Positions 35,501-43,847 of a DNA stretch of 64,000 nucleotides are shown here, piece by piece. A model generated the notes under the pieces. That model was not told the DNA's origin. It worked only from the letters and a program-made list of their open reading frames with translations, and ran no database searches. The stretch is from NCBI GenBank assembly GCA_017536475.1, contig JAFXHH010000007.1:119609-183608 (forward strand). Direction: 5' to 3'. Both the position numbers and the translations under genes were made by a program. How positions within the stretch are numbered: the first letter of the stretch is position 1; every line of letters begins with the position of its first letter. The DNA is from Clostridia bacterium. Its GTDB lineage: Bacteria > Bacillota > Clostridia > Oscillospirales > CAG-272.

Positions 35501-38500
35501 CGTAAAGCTCTGCCGCACCGTAAACGTAGACCGCGCCGCCGCTTGCCGCCTCGTTTGCGTCAAAGGTCGAGCCGTTGTCCGCACCCTTATCGCCGTCACG
35601 GTAGATGCCCGTGCCCGTGATATAGACCGCACCGCCGTTCGTGGTCGCCTTGTTGCCCGTAAAGGTACAATCGATCGTAACGACTTCCGCGCCTGTGGGA
35701 GTCGCGGTCAGATAGATCGCCGCACCGCTACCCGCCGCGGTATTGCCCGTGAAGACAGAGTTCTTGATCTCTGCGTCGGCACCGTAGATAAAGATCGCGC
35801 CGCCGTTCGAGGTCGTGTTATTATTTTCTGTAAAGCTACAATTATCCGCGCTGAATTCCGCACCGTTGTAGATGCAGACTGCGCCGTACTTGGTCGCCAC
35901 GTTCTTTGAAACGGTCGTTCCGACGAGAGTGACCGTCGCCTTGAGCGAGCCGTCCTCTGCCGCCGCGTAGATCGCACCGCCCTTGAATGCTTCGTTGGAG
36001 GTGAAGGTCGATCCGTTATCCTCAAGCGTTCCGCCTGCGTAAATATAGATCGCACCGCCGCCGTTCTCATCTCCGTCGGCAGTTGCCGTATTGGAGGTGA
36101 GGGCCGCGCCGTTAAGGGTCACCTTGCCTGCGGAGTAGCCGCCACTGACCGTGGTCACGTTTACTGCGATCGCACCGCCGTTTGCCGCCTCGTTGCCCTC
36201 AAGCTTCGTACCGCAGAGCTCTGCAGAGCCGTAAACGTAGATCGCGCCGCCGTCGGTCGCCGAGGAGTTGCCCTTGAAGGTCGAAGCGTCGCCGCCGCCA
36301 ACCGTACCGTCACGGTAGGTCGCCGTACCCGTCAGATAGAGAGCGCCGCCGTGGTTCGCAGCCGTGTTGCCGTCAAACGTACAGCCCGTGGTGACTACCT
36401 CTTCTCCCGACTTGGTTTGGGTGACGTAGATCGCGCCGCCGCGGTATGCCGCGCCGTTGCCCTCAAAGGAACAATCGCTGATCTCACCGAACGCGCCGCT
36501 GATATAGAGCGCACCGCCGTTCGACGAGCCCGACTTAGTCGCAAGGTTGCCCGTGAATTCGCAGCCGTAGAGACCGATCTCCTTGGCAACGATGATCGCA
36601 CCGCCGTTGCCGCTTGCCGTGTTGTTCTCAAAGATAGAATCGTTTATCGTCGTCGCGCTCGCAGCGTAGACCGCGCCGCCGCCGACTGCACTGTTGCCCG
36701 TAAAGATCGAGCCGTTAAGAGCTATATTGCCATCGACGTAGATCGCACCGCCGTTTGCGGTCGCCGTATTGCCCGTATAGGTCGAGCCGTTGTCGGAAAC
36801 GGTTGCCGTGCTCGTCAGATAGATCGCGCCGCCGTCGGTATTCGAGGCGTTGTCCGTGAAGGTAGACCTCGTGATAGAAACGACCTCGTTTTCGGCAGTC
36901 TGGGTGACGTAGATCGCGCCGCCGCGATAGCCCGTAGTGTTGGAATCAAATATACAGTCGCTGATCTCACCGAACGCGCCGCTGAGATAGAGCGCACCGC
37001 CGTTCGACGAGCCCGACTTAGTCGCAAGGTTGCCCGTGAATTCGCAGCCGTCGAGAACGATCTCGTCAGCAGCGATAAGCGCACCGCCGTTGCCGCTTGC
37101 CGTGTTGTTCGTGAACGTGACGTCGCAAAGCGTTGACGCGCCTGCAGCGTAAGCCGCACCGCCGCCGACCGCCGAGTTGCCGTCAAAGCTCGTGCCGTAA
37201 AGCGTTACCTTACCGTAAGAGCCGATCGCACCGCCGTTGCCGCTTGCCGTATTATTCGTGAAGACAGAAGCGCCCGTGCCGTCCTCGTTGCCGTCACGGT
37301 AGATTCCCGTGCCCGCAAGATAGATCGCACCGCCGTTACCCGCAGCCTCGTTACCGTCGAAGGTACAGAGAGCCGTAACGACCTCGGAATTCGCTCCGTT
37401 TTCGATGATATAGATCGCACCACCGTTATTTACAGCCTGATTGCCCTCAAAATTCGAGCCGTTTATATTGATCGCAGCGTTTTCGGGAGCTCCCGTGATA
37501 TAGATCGCGCCGCCGCGATAGTCTGCCGAGTTATCGGTAAACTCACAAGCGTTGATCTCTGCGACCGCACCCGAAAGATAGAGTGCGCCGCCGTTTGCCT
37601 CGGTGCTCGCGGTATTGTTTCCGACGAACTCGCACGAATTGAGCTCGAGCTCACTCGCACAGGCGATTGCTCCGCCGTTGCCCGAGGACGAGTTGCCGTT
37701 AAAGTACGTTCCGTAAAGGGTTGCCGTACCGTAAGCACAGATCGCGCCGCCGTCTGCCGCCGAGCCGTTGCTTATAAATGCCGAAGCGCTATCGCCGCCC
37801 TCGGCTCCGTCACGGTAGGTCGCCGTACCCGTCAGATAGAGAGCACCGCCGTGGTTCGCCGACTTATTGCCGTCGAATACGCAGCCCTCGGTCACTATCT
37901 CTGCTCCCTCGGGAGTGGATGTCACGTAGATCGCGCCGCCGCGATAGTCTGCCGAGTTATCGGCAAACTCACAAGCGTTGATCTCTGCGACCGCGCCCGA
38001 AAGATAGAGTGCGCCGCCGTTTGCCTCTGCGCCCTCGGTTCCGTTGCCCGTAAATCCGCACTCGTAAAGCTTAAGAGTGCCCGCAGAGGTGATCGCACCG
38101 CCGTTGCCCGACGATCTGTTGCCGTCAAAGTCGGTCTCGTAAAGCGTTACCGCACCGTAAGCACAGATCGCTCCGCCGTTCGCCGAAGCGTTGTTTTCAA
38201 AGGTCGAAGCAAGAGGTACCATCTCATCTCCGTCACGGTAGATCGCCGTGCCCGTCAGATAGATCGCGCCGCCCGCGCCGTCCGAGCTATTGCCTGTAAA
38301 GGTACAGCCGAGAGTCACGATCTCGCGCTCCGCAGGGGTCTGCGTTGCGTAGACCGCGCCGCCGCTGGCCTGTGCAGTATTATTTATAAAGGAAGAAGCC
38401 TTGATAGACGCCGAGCTGTTCAAAAGCTCGATCGCGCCCGCGTATTTGACCGCCGAGTTGCCTTCAAACGAGGATCTTTCGATATCTGCGTCGGATCTGA

Positions 38501-41500
38501 TGAAGTAGAACGCGCCGCCGCTTTCGGAAGCCTCGTTTCCAATGAACGAAGCGTCGGCAATATTCATTTTAGAGGTCTTGCCGTCCTCCTCGGGACCGTT
38601 GACGTAGATAACGCCGCCGCTTACGGCAGAGTTGCCCTCTCCCTCGGCAGAGCCGCCGAATATATTCTCGCGCTCGCCGTCGGTCTTGATCTCAAGATCG
38701 CCTCTGGTGTAGATAAATCCGCCGCTGCCCTCTTGTGAACGGTTGCCCTTGGCAACGATTCCGCAGATGACCGTGCTCGAGTCAAAATACGTCCAGAGCG
38801 CACCGCCGTTGCCGCCCGACAGGTTACCGTCAAAGACGGTATCGGTCAGAGTCATCTCTGACGAGGACTCCGCACAGATCGCACCGCCATAAAGCGTTGC
38901 CATGTTGCCGCTGAAGCCGACTCCGTTCGCTTCTACGACTCCGCCTGCGACGAAGATCGCGCCGCCGCGGGAATCTGTCTCGTTCAGGTTTGCACTGTTT
39001 TCGGTAAATTTACTGTTTTCAAGGGTTATCTTGCCGCGATAGGTCACGCTCTCGCCCGTGGTAGCGTCGGTAGCCGTAGACGAGTTGACGTAGATCGCGC
39101 CGCCCTTGGTTGCCGTGTTGCCCTTGAACGCGGAGGAGCTGTCGCCGAGAGTTGCTTGCTCTCCTACGAATATCGCGCCGCCGTTAGCCGTTGCGATATT
39201 TGCTTCGAACAGGCTATTGCCACCTATAGAAAGCTCCTCGCACTCGGAGATATAGAGCGCACCGCCGCTTCTCGACTCGTTACCCGTAGCGACGAGCCCT
39301 GTGATAGTAGCGGTTGCTTCATTTATATACATAGCGCCGCCGCAGTTGGTCGAGCTGTTGCCCGTTACCGTTACGCCGCTTGCGGTAAAGCTATTGCCCT
39401 CTAAAGAGTAGACCGCGATCGCGCCTCCGTACTGCGCCGTGTTATTTTCAAGCTTCGAATTCTTGACCGATACGGTCGCCGCACCGCTTGCGCCGACTGC
39501 GCCGCCGTAGGTCTTGCCTCCGCTTACGCCCTCGGGGGTAAGGAAGCCGTTATTTTGGAACGTGGAATCTTCAATATCAAGCGTTGCGCTGACTGCGTAG
39601 ACCGCGCCGCCGAAGCTCTTGACACCCGAGCTGCCAAGGGTCGCCCTGTTGCCCTCGAACAAACATCCGACGAACGAAAGTCTTGCATCCGTGCCCGCGT
39701 AAGCCGCGCCGCCGTTCTGACCTGAAGCGTTCTCTTTGAACCTGCTTCCGCAGAATTTCGCGCTTCCGTATACGCAAGCCGCACCGCCCTTATCCGACGT
39801 ATTGCTCTTGAAGGTACTCGCGGCACCCGAAATATTCTTTGTGTCTCCGTCGGAGTAGCTTCCCGTACCCGATACGTAAAGAGCACCGCCGATAGACGCC
39901 GTGTTGCCCTCAAAGGTACAGCTCTTGGTGGTAACGGTAGCCTCACCCACGTAGAGAGCGCCGCCGCGCTCGGTCAGATAAGCTCCTTCGGAGATGCCGC
40001 CGTTATTCTTAAAGGTGACCGTATCAAGCGTGAGCTTGTTGGAGGCGACCGCATAGATCGCGCCGCCGTAGGTCGTCGAGCTGTTGGACTCAAAGTGAGT
40101 ATTCTTAACGGTCACTACCGTATCGGTCGTCAGATACATCGCGCCCGCGCTGACCGACGCCGAGTTCGACTCAAACGCAGAGTCTTTTATAACGATATTG
40201 GTCTTCTTGGTCGCGTAGATAACGCCGCCGTATCCGTAGGACTTCTTGACGATGACCTCACCCGTCGACTCGTTGAGATTCTCCTCAACTCTCTGTACAG
40301 CCTCGTTCTCCTTGAAGGTACAGCCCGTGATATAGACCTTGGTAGCAGCCTTGGGCTCATCCTCTGCCGCGGAAAGAAGGATAACTCCTCCTCTGCCCGC
40401 CTCGTTGCCCTCAAAGTAGCAATCGGTCAGGTAGACCTCGTTGGTCGTGGTATCCTCGCCTATATAGTTCTGATAGATAGCACCGCCACTCTGGTAAGCG
40501 TAGTTTCCTATAAATCTCGTGTCCTCGAGGATCACGGGACCTGCGGTCGAGATCGCACCTCCCACGCTTCCCTCTGCTCTGTTGCCCTCGAAGGTAACGC
40601 CGCCCAGCGCCATAAGGGGAGTGCGGTAATATCCGAGGTACGCGCCGCCGTGAACGTCGGCAACATTGTTTCTGAAAATAACGGTATCGTCGGCTGCGCC
40701 GCAGCTTCCGAGGAAGACCTCAGCCAAGGCGCTCTCCGAGGTAGCGATAGCGCCGCCCTTGTTGGTGGCTCTGTTGCCCTCGATAACGCCCGCGTAGATC
40801 CTGACCGTTTTCTTGGTAAAGATCGCACCGCCGCGGTTCGCCTCGTTGTCCCTTATCGTACCGCCGTACATATTGAACGTACCGAAGTTGTATATCGCGC
40901 CGCCGTAAGCCGAAAGCAGAGTAGTTCCGTCGGCTTCGTTGCCGATATCCTCAAGGTTGACCGAGTTGTTCGCGATCAGACCGCCGTACATATCGAAGCT
41001 TCCGCTTGTGATAAGGACTGCGGCGCCGCCAACGGGGTAAGTATTGCCAAATTTGTCGGCATACGCATGAACTCTCTCGTTTCCAACCTTTTTGTTGTTT
41101 ACGATGCTTATTCCGTCGTACGTCTTAAGGATCGAGCTGTTGACAAGGCAGATCGCCGAGCCGTTGACCGAAACCGTAACGTTATCGCGGTTACCGTCGA
41201 TCGTGATATCGGACGAGCCGTCGGGCTTGCCGAGAACGAGCTCTGCAACGCCGTTCTTAAGGACGTAATGCTTGCCACTCTCGTCCTGACCGACCACTAT
41301 CATATCGCCCGCAAAGTCGGCAGCTCTGATCAGCTTCACCGCGCCGTCGGAATAAATAACGGTCTGTCCCGTAAAGTAAACGGTGCGGTCTATAACGATA
41401 TCCTTGGTCAAATATATGTAGTCAACGCCTGCCGCCGCACGCTCGATAAGCTCGTCGAGCGTTTCGGTCGCGTCGATCTCCCAGGTAGCCGTAACGGTCA

Positions 41501-42257
41501 CGTTGCTGTTGACCGTTCCCGACGCGCTGAACGCCTTTCCGTCAGCATCGACCCAGCCCGTGAAGTCGTAGCCGATCCTTTGAGGCTCGGTCAAGGAATA
41601 GACTCCGTCCGCGCCGACTCCGATGGTCAGAGTGCCGCCCATTCCGTCGTTTACGGTGATATTCCAGACCGCAGGGATCTTTTCTATCGCTCTTTCCTCA
41701 AAATGATCGCAATTTTTACAATCTCTGCGCTCAAGACCCTCGGCATTGACGGTGGGTGCAGTCACCTGCTCCCAATCTCCCATCTCGTGATCAAGCTTCG
41801 GGAGCTTTTCGGTCTTTTCATCTCCGCAGACCGAGCAAACGTAGAGCTTTTCGCCCTCGCTCTCGCAGGTGGGGTCAAGAGTGACTCTTCCCTCGCCGTA
41901 ATCGTGCTCGTGGTCCGCGGTGGTCTCCTCCGCGGTGGTCTCCTCCGCGGTGGTCTCCTCCGTGGTGTTGTCAGGACCGCCTATATCCGTGTCCTCCACG
42001 GTGGTGTCCTCGGTGCCGTCCGTCGAGGAATCTCCCTTGTCGGTGGAGTCCTCCGTGACGCCGTCGGAGGTATCCTCCGTGACGCCGTCGGTGGTGTCCT
42101 CGATGGTATCCCCTCCCGATTGCGTCGTGGTAGCCGAGGTCTCCTCGTCCTTGCTCGGCTTATTTCTGCACGAAGCAAAGGAAAAGACCAGCACCAAGGC
42201 AAGTATCATACATAAGATGACGTATACGTGACTTTTCAATGCATTTTTTCTCATCAT
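32571..42257 (-). CDS. Giant beta-helix repeat lipoprotein (polymorphic Pmp-like repeats)
   Basis: 3228 residues starting at either ATG of a pair (42257/42254) after GGAGG. Signal peptide with lipobox FASC (Cys30); a Thr/Glu/Asp wall-spanning linker 31-114; a CxxC module 115-195 (VCSVCGDE, DCKNCD); an InlB B-type repeat at about 198-260 (GYDFTGWVDADGK); then a right-handed parallel beta-helix from about 265 to 2480, a spacer at 2490-2620, and a second helix to the C-terminus. The helix has dozens of GGAIY/FxGN repeats like chlamydial Pmp proteins. A higher-order module of about 140-150 residues marked by YRGGAIY occurs six times. No autotransporter, sortase or C-terminal anchor is present; the lipid is the only anchor. 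Likely an adhesin or glycan-binding surface fibre. Confidence 0.9.
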   Translation of the reverse strand: MMRKNALKSHVYVILCMILALVLVFSFASCRNKPSKDEETSATTTQSGGDTIEDTTDGVTEDTSDGVTEDSTDKGDSSTDGTEDTTVEDTDIGGPDNTTEETTAEETTAEETTADHEHDYGEGRVTLDPTCESEGEKLYVCSVCGDEKTEKLPKLDHEMGDWEQVTAPTVNAEGLERRDCKNCDHFEERAIEKIPAVWNITVNDGMGGTLTIGVGADGVYSLTEPQRIGYDFTGWVDADGKAFSASGTVNSNVTVTATWEIDATETLDELIERAAAGVDYIYLTKDIVIDRTVYFTGQTVIYSDGAVKLIRAADFAGDMIVVGQDESGKHYVLKNGVAELVLGKPDGSSDITIDGNRDNVTVSVNGSAICLVNSSILKTYDGISIVNNKKVGNERVHAYADKFGNTYPVGGAAVLITSGSFDMYGGLIANNSVNLEDIGNEADGTTLLSAYGGAIYNFGTFNMYGGTIRDNEANRGGAIFTKKTVRIYAGVIEGNRATNKGGAIATSESALAEVFLGSCGAADDTVIFRNNVADVHGGAYLGYYRTPLMALGGVTFEGNRAEGSVGGAISTAGPVILEDTRFIGNYAYQSGGAIYQNYIGEDTTTNEVYLTDCYFEGNEAGRGGVILLSAAEDEPKAATKVYITGCTFKENEAVQRVEENLNESTGEVIVKKSYGYGGVIYATKKTNIVIKDSAFESNSASVSAGAMYLTTDTVVTVKNTHFESNSSTTYGGAIYAVASNKLTLDTVTFKNNGGISEGAYLTERGGALYVGEATVTTKSCTFEGNTASIGGALYVSGTGSYSDGDTKNISGAASTFKSNTSDKGGAACVYGSAKFCGSRFKENASGQNGGAAYAGTDARLSFVGCLFEGNRATLGSSGVKSFGGAVYAVSATLDIEDSTFQNNGFLTPEGVSGGKTYGGAVGASGAATVSVKNSKLENNTAQYGGAIAVYSLEGNSFTASGVTVTGNSSTNCGGAMYINEATATITGLVATGNESRSGGALYISECEELSIGGNSLFEANIATANGGAIFVGEQATLGDSSSAFKGNTATKGGAIYVNSSTATDATTGESVTYRGKITLENSKFTENSANLNETDSRGGAIFVAGGVVEANGVGFSGNMATLYGGAICAESSSEMTLTDTVFDGNLSGGNGGALWTYFDSSTVICGIVAKGNRSQEGSGGFIYTRGDLEIKTDGERENIFGGSAEGEGNSAVSGGVIYVNGPEEDGKTSKMNIADASFIGNEASESGGAFYFIRSDADIERSSFEGNSAVKYAGAIELLNSSASIKASSFINNTAQASGGAVYATQTPAEREIVTLGCTFTGNSSDGAGGAIYLTGTAIYRDGDEMVPLASTFENNASANGGAICAYGAVTLYETDFDGNRSSGNGGAITSAGTLKLYECGFTGNGTEGAEANGGALYLSGAVAEINACEFADNSADYRGGAIYVTSTPEGAEIVTEGCVFDGNKSANHGGALYLTGTATYRDGAEGGDSASAFISNGSAADGGAICAYGTATLYGTYFNGNSSSGNGGAIACASELELNSCEFVGNNTASTEANGGALYLSGAVAEINACEFTDNSADYRGGAIYITGAPENAAININGSNFEGNQAVNNGGAIYIIENGANSEVVTALCTFDGNEAAGNGGAIYLAGTGIYRDGNEDGTGASVFTNNTASGNGGAIGSYGKVTLYGTSFDGNSAVGGGAAYAAGASTLCDVTFTNNTASGNGGALIAADEIVLDGCEFTGNLATKSGSSNGGALYLSGAFGEISDCIFDSNTTGYRGGAIYVTQTAENEVVSITRSTFTDNASNTDGGAIYLTSTATVSDNGSTYTGNTATANGGAIYVDGNIALNGSIFTGNSAVGGGAVYAASATTINDSIFENNTASGNGGAIIVAKEIGLYGCEFTGNLATKSGSSNGGALYISGAFGEISDCSFEGNGAAYRGGAIYVTQTKSGEEVVTTGCTFDGNTAANHGGALYLTGTATYRDGTVGGGDASTFKGNSSATDGGAIYVYGSAELCGTKLEGNEAANGGAIAVNVTTVSGGYSAGKVTLNGAALTSNTATADGDENGGGAIYIYAGGTLEDNGSTFTSNEAFKGGAIYAAAEDGSLKATVTLVGTTVSKNVATKYGAVCIYNGAEFSADNCSFTENNNTTSNGGAIFIYGADAEIKNSVFTGNTAAGSGAAIYLTATPTGAEVVTIDCTFTGNKATTNGGAVYITGTGIYRDGDKGADNGSTFDANEAASGGAVYVYGAAELYGSSLKNNTTTGHGGAVTVAGTLVVDSSEFIGNKTTGSSSNGGAIYVSNSYATVSNTTFDGNKAGYRGGAIYATSTPEGKAVLTDNCTFKNNSAANNGGAVYLTGTAIVSDNGSTFTGNQAASGGAIMNYGKLTLVGTTVTGNASGVNVAGGTLGVSGDVVVKDNTSYDVNLAKNMVITVTGELTEGALIGFTTTTADAGFAVADGVNVTDISGYADYFVSSDGVPVYADENGNLVRGYVIFSEPSRFNGFVYSVSGKPTFTWYEYVDGQKGAVVAGQTTNTLSGVEALKTYVCVVTYADGTTFESVPVTYAERQEHLECGGAVCDCTAGHTESIVWIPITSIDELQESVKLGGYYYLACDLELTSALTLEADVAICLNGKILSRADGAGNLIKVEGYELTLTDCSETERVGHIDPATSLWTEGAYTGDGTALAVTLKGGIVMGGNASYGGAIYVKTGSLTAYGINIINNISSTEGGAIYAHTSNVTLVGVSFVANSSGKGGAIYTTDPDSTGKLLITKNCSFISNTASGNGGAVYLTGTAVYNDDGSSFKSNSAASGGAIYAAGVAEISGATFTDNTSTGHGGAIVAAKQLTLYGCTFEGNTATTSGTANGGALYLSGAFAEIEGCSFKNNGAGYRGGAIYITQTPAGKEVVTKSCIFDGNSVSSDIGGAIYLTGTAIYRDGDAGSNNGSTFKNNSAANGGALGSYGTATLNGTKFESNEATARGGAIYVAGKTVTVNGATFNSNVATTSGGAIYATASTLNVNNSTFEGNSATTSGGAICVEKTNATLNVVGGTYKENKVTSTATGTYTNMGGAIAIGASTTASISGNAIFTSNSGCASGGAVAVYGSGATLTVNGATFEENNAGNGGAIYAGGASVTTIKAMTAKGNKATSLGAIVYVTSANTKLTLEGAVIYDNNTAKDISCGFIHLANASAVVDIYKGNVTMLSSADDTEVTITDWTDLLLNPKSGTINELS

Positions 42258-42344
42258 TGTCCTCCATTTCGTAATCGTGAATTTTGCCACTCGGCAAAAT
42301 TCGTGCGCCCACGCGAGCGCGTGCGCGTGCGTACAGTTATACAC

Positions 42345-42373
42345 ATTATACTACATGATTGCGATTTTGTCAA
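42345..42373 (-). promoter_or_regulatory. Promoter of the giant beta-helix operon
   Basis: Minus strand TTGACA (42373-42368), 17-base spacer, TATAAT (42350-42345): exact consensus. The leader holds a 10-bp hairpin GAATTTTGCC/GGCAAAATTC (42279-42302). Confidence 0.88.
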
Positions 42374-42483
42374 TAGAAAGCAACCATTTAAGAGTCGAAA
42401 CGAGTCGAATTCATAATTGCGTCATAATTTATAAGGAAGATAAAGTACGCAACCGTCTCTTATGTAAATATTGTCAAAAAACC

Positions 42484-42508
42484 GTAGGGGAGCATTTTAT
42501 CTGCTCCC
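42484..42508 (+). repeat. TAGGGG palindromic repeat, solitary copy
   Basis: GTAGGGG followed by the stem GGGAGCA/TGCTCCC. A family member with a different stem from the copies at 45244-45360 and 49115. It is the only notable item in the gene-free stretch 42374-42593. Confidence 0.7.
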
Positions 42509-42593
42509 GAAACGGCGTTTTATGTAAAATTCCTGCCTCTGATGTTAAATTTGTAAACGATTGCTTTATTTTCCAATCTAATGTTTACAAATA

Positions 42594-42887
42594 TCAGAAA
42601 TAAAATCCAATAAATGCGCCCGCACCGACCGAGCAAAGCGCCGCGACGATATACCCGATCAGCGCTCTGACCGTCTTCATGGGCGACTTTTCGATCGCGG
42701 TCACCTTTTTTTCGATCTTGTCGACCATATCCGACATCGCAGTCTGCTTGGTCGCAAGCACCTCGAGCGCGAGCGCCATTTTGTTCAGCGCGTCAACGCT
42801 GCAGGCGAGCTCGTCTATTCGGTGGCAGTTTGATTTCGAGCGCTGGGTATTTTCAGCGATCTCTTTGATCATCTCCTCTCTGGTCAA
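42594..42887 (-). CDS. XhlA-like phage holin/hemolysin protein
   Basis: 97 residues. The N-terminal MTREEMIKEIAENTQRSKSNCHRIDEL and a heptad-rich region to about residue 70 form a coiled coil; residues 74-95 are a single membrane helix at the C-terminus. This is the XhlA-type layout found next to tail and lysis genes in Firmicute prophages, where it helps the holin permeabilise the membrane. The start overlaps the stop of the preceding small gene by four bases. No endolysin gene follows; the next 220 bases are non-coding, so the lysis cassette is incomplete. Confidence 0.75.
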   Translation of the reverse strand: MTREEMIKEIAENTQRSKSNCHRIDELACSVDALNKMALALEVLATKQTAMSDMVDKIEKKVTAIEKSPMKTVRALIGYIVAALCSVGAGAFIGFYF

Positions 42888-43066
42888 GCCTCCTCACCCC
42901 CCTCGATCACGGGCACGGGCTCGTCGGTCTCCTCGTAGGTGTATTTGCAGGGGACAACGTCGACCGCCGACGCGTATTTTATCCCCGTCTCGACCTGGCG
43001 GATGTAAAAACCGCCGTCGCTGTAATGTTTAACGAGCTTTTCGCTCAAATTTTCTTTGATTATCAT
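42884..43066 (-). CDS. Small phage-associated protein
   Basis: 60 residues from ATG 43066, with GGAGGT eight bases upstream. The sequence (KLVKHYSDGGFYIRQVETG, VVPCKYTYEET) is a compact conserved-looking unit typical of small proteins found between tail-fibre and holin genes of clostridial prophages. It has no signal or membrane segment. Function unknown. Overlaps the XhlA-like gene by ATGA and lies 16 bases after the tail protein gene, so it belongs to the same phage operon. Confidence 0.7.
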   Translation of the reverse strand: MIIKENLSEKLVKHYSDGGFYIRQVETGIKYASAVDVVPCKYTYEETDEPVPVIEGGEEA

Positions 43067-43082
43067 AATTTTTACCTCCAAA

Positions 43083-43847
43083 TTATTTCGCCACGATGCG
43101 ATCAGCCATCGCCGCCCAGTTGGTCGCGACGATCCACTCGTCGTAAAGCGCGGCGGGAACGTATATCGTCGGATATTGACCCAAAAGAGAATTTCCGCTT
43201 CCGATATACGAATCGCTCAAAGAGGGTATCTGCAGGCACGCCGAGAAATCAAACGTTGCATCGGACGTGCTGTTCATAAGCGCACAGCTTTCGATCTTCT
43301 CAAGCGTCGCGGGTGCTTTGAAGCTTGAGAGATCCATACAGTAATAAAACGCGCCCTGTCCGAGCTCGGTGCAAATACTGCCCTCCTCAAATTCAACGCT
43401 CGTAACCTTCACCGAATACACGCCTGAAGCGCCTCCGGAAAACAAATAAGCAGGCACTCTCGTGACCTTATTGCCGATCACGGCCCTGATCCCATCGCCG
43501 TCTTGTCCGGCACATTGGAATATATAAGGGGCACTCACGTCAGCCATATTCGCAGCATTGAAATAAATATACGAAATATTCCTACAACCGTTAAACGCCG
43601 CCGCGCCGATACTCACAACGCTCTCGGGGATCGAAACGCTCGTTATATCCGCGTTCCCCTCAAACGCCGACGCCGCAATAGCAGTCACCGCGTAGGTCAC
43701 GGTAAGACCGTTGCCGCCGTTGGCAGAAATGGCGCTGATCGCCGCCGCCATCTCGGAGGGCTTGTACTTATTCTCCGTGCCGTTCTTTGACCTGATAGCA
43801 TCGCCAATAGCAGTTAGGGAAGTTTCATTAACTAATACCTTGCTCAT
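43083..43847 (-). CDS. Phage tail-type protein with BspA-like leucine-rich repeats
   Basis: 254 residues; GGAGGTGG upstream. The N-terminus (residues 1-45, VLVNETSLTAIGDAIRSKNG ... YKPSEMAAAI) is a motif seen in many prophage tail or receptor-binding proteins and probably attaches to the tail tip. After it comes a BspA-type LRR_5 domain (IAASAFEGNADITSVSIPES, IGAAAFNGCRNI, LGQGAFYYCMDL) ending in the typical cap IYVPAALYDEWIVATNWAAMADRI. No signal peptide, in line with a virion protein rather than a host surface protein. Its start overlaps the stop of the baseplate gene (TGATG). It may be the receptor-binding protein. Confidence 0.8.
   Translation of the reverse strand: MSKVLVNETSLTAIGDAIRSKNGTENKYKPSEMAAAISAISANGGNGLTVTYAVTAIAASAFEGNADITSVSIPESVVSIGAAAFNGCRNISYIYFNAANMADVSAPYIFQCAGQDGDGIRAVIGNKVTRVPAYLFSGGASGVYSVKVTSVEFEEGSICTELGQGAFYYCMDLSSFKAPATLEKIESCALMNSTSDATFDFSACLQIPSLSDSYIGSGNSLLGQYPTIYVPAALYDEWIVATNWAAMADRIVAK

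Noticed and set aside
40095..42215. Long plus-strand frame of about 706 residues opposite the beta-helix gene
   Set aside because: A mirror of the GGAIY repeat coding strand; repeat-driven openness, no start signals.
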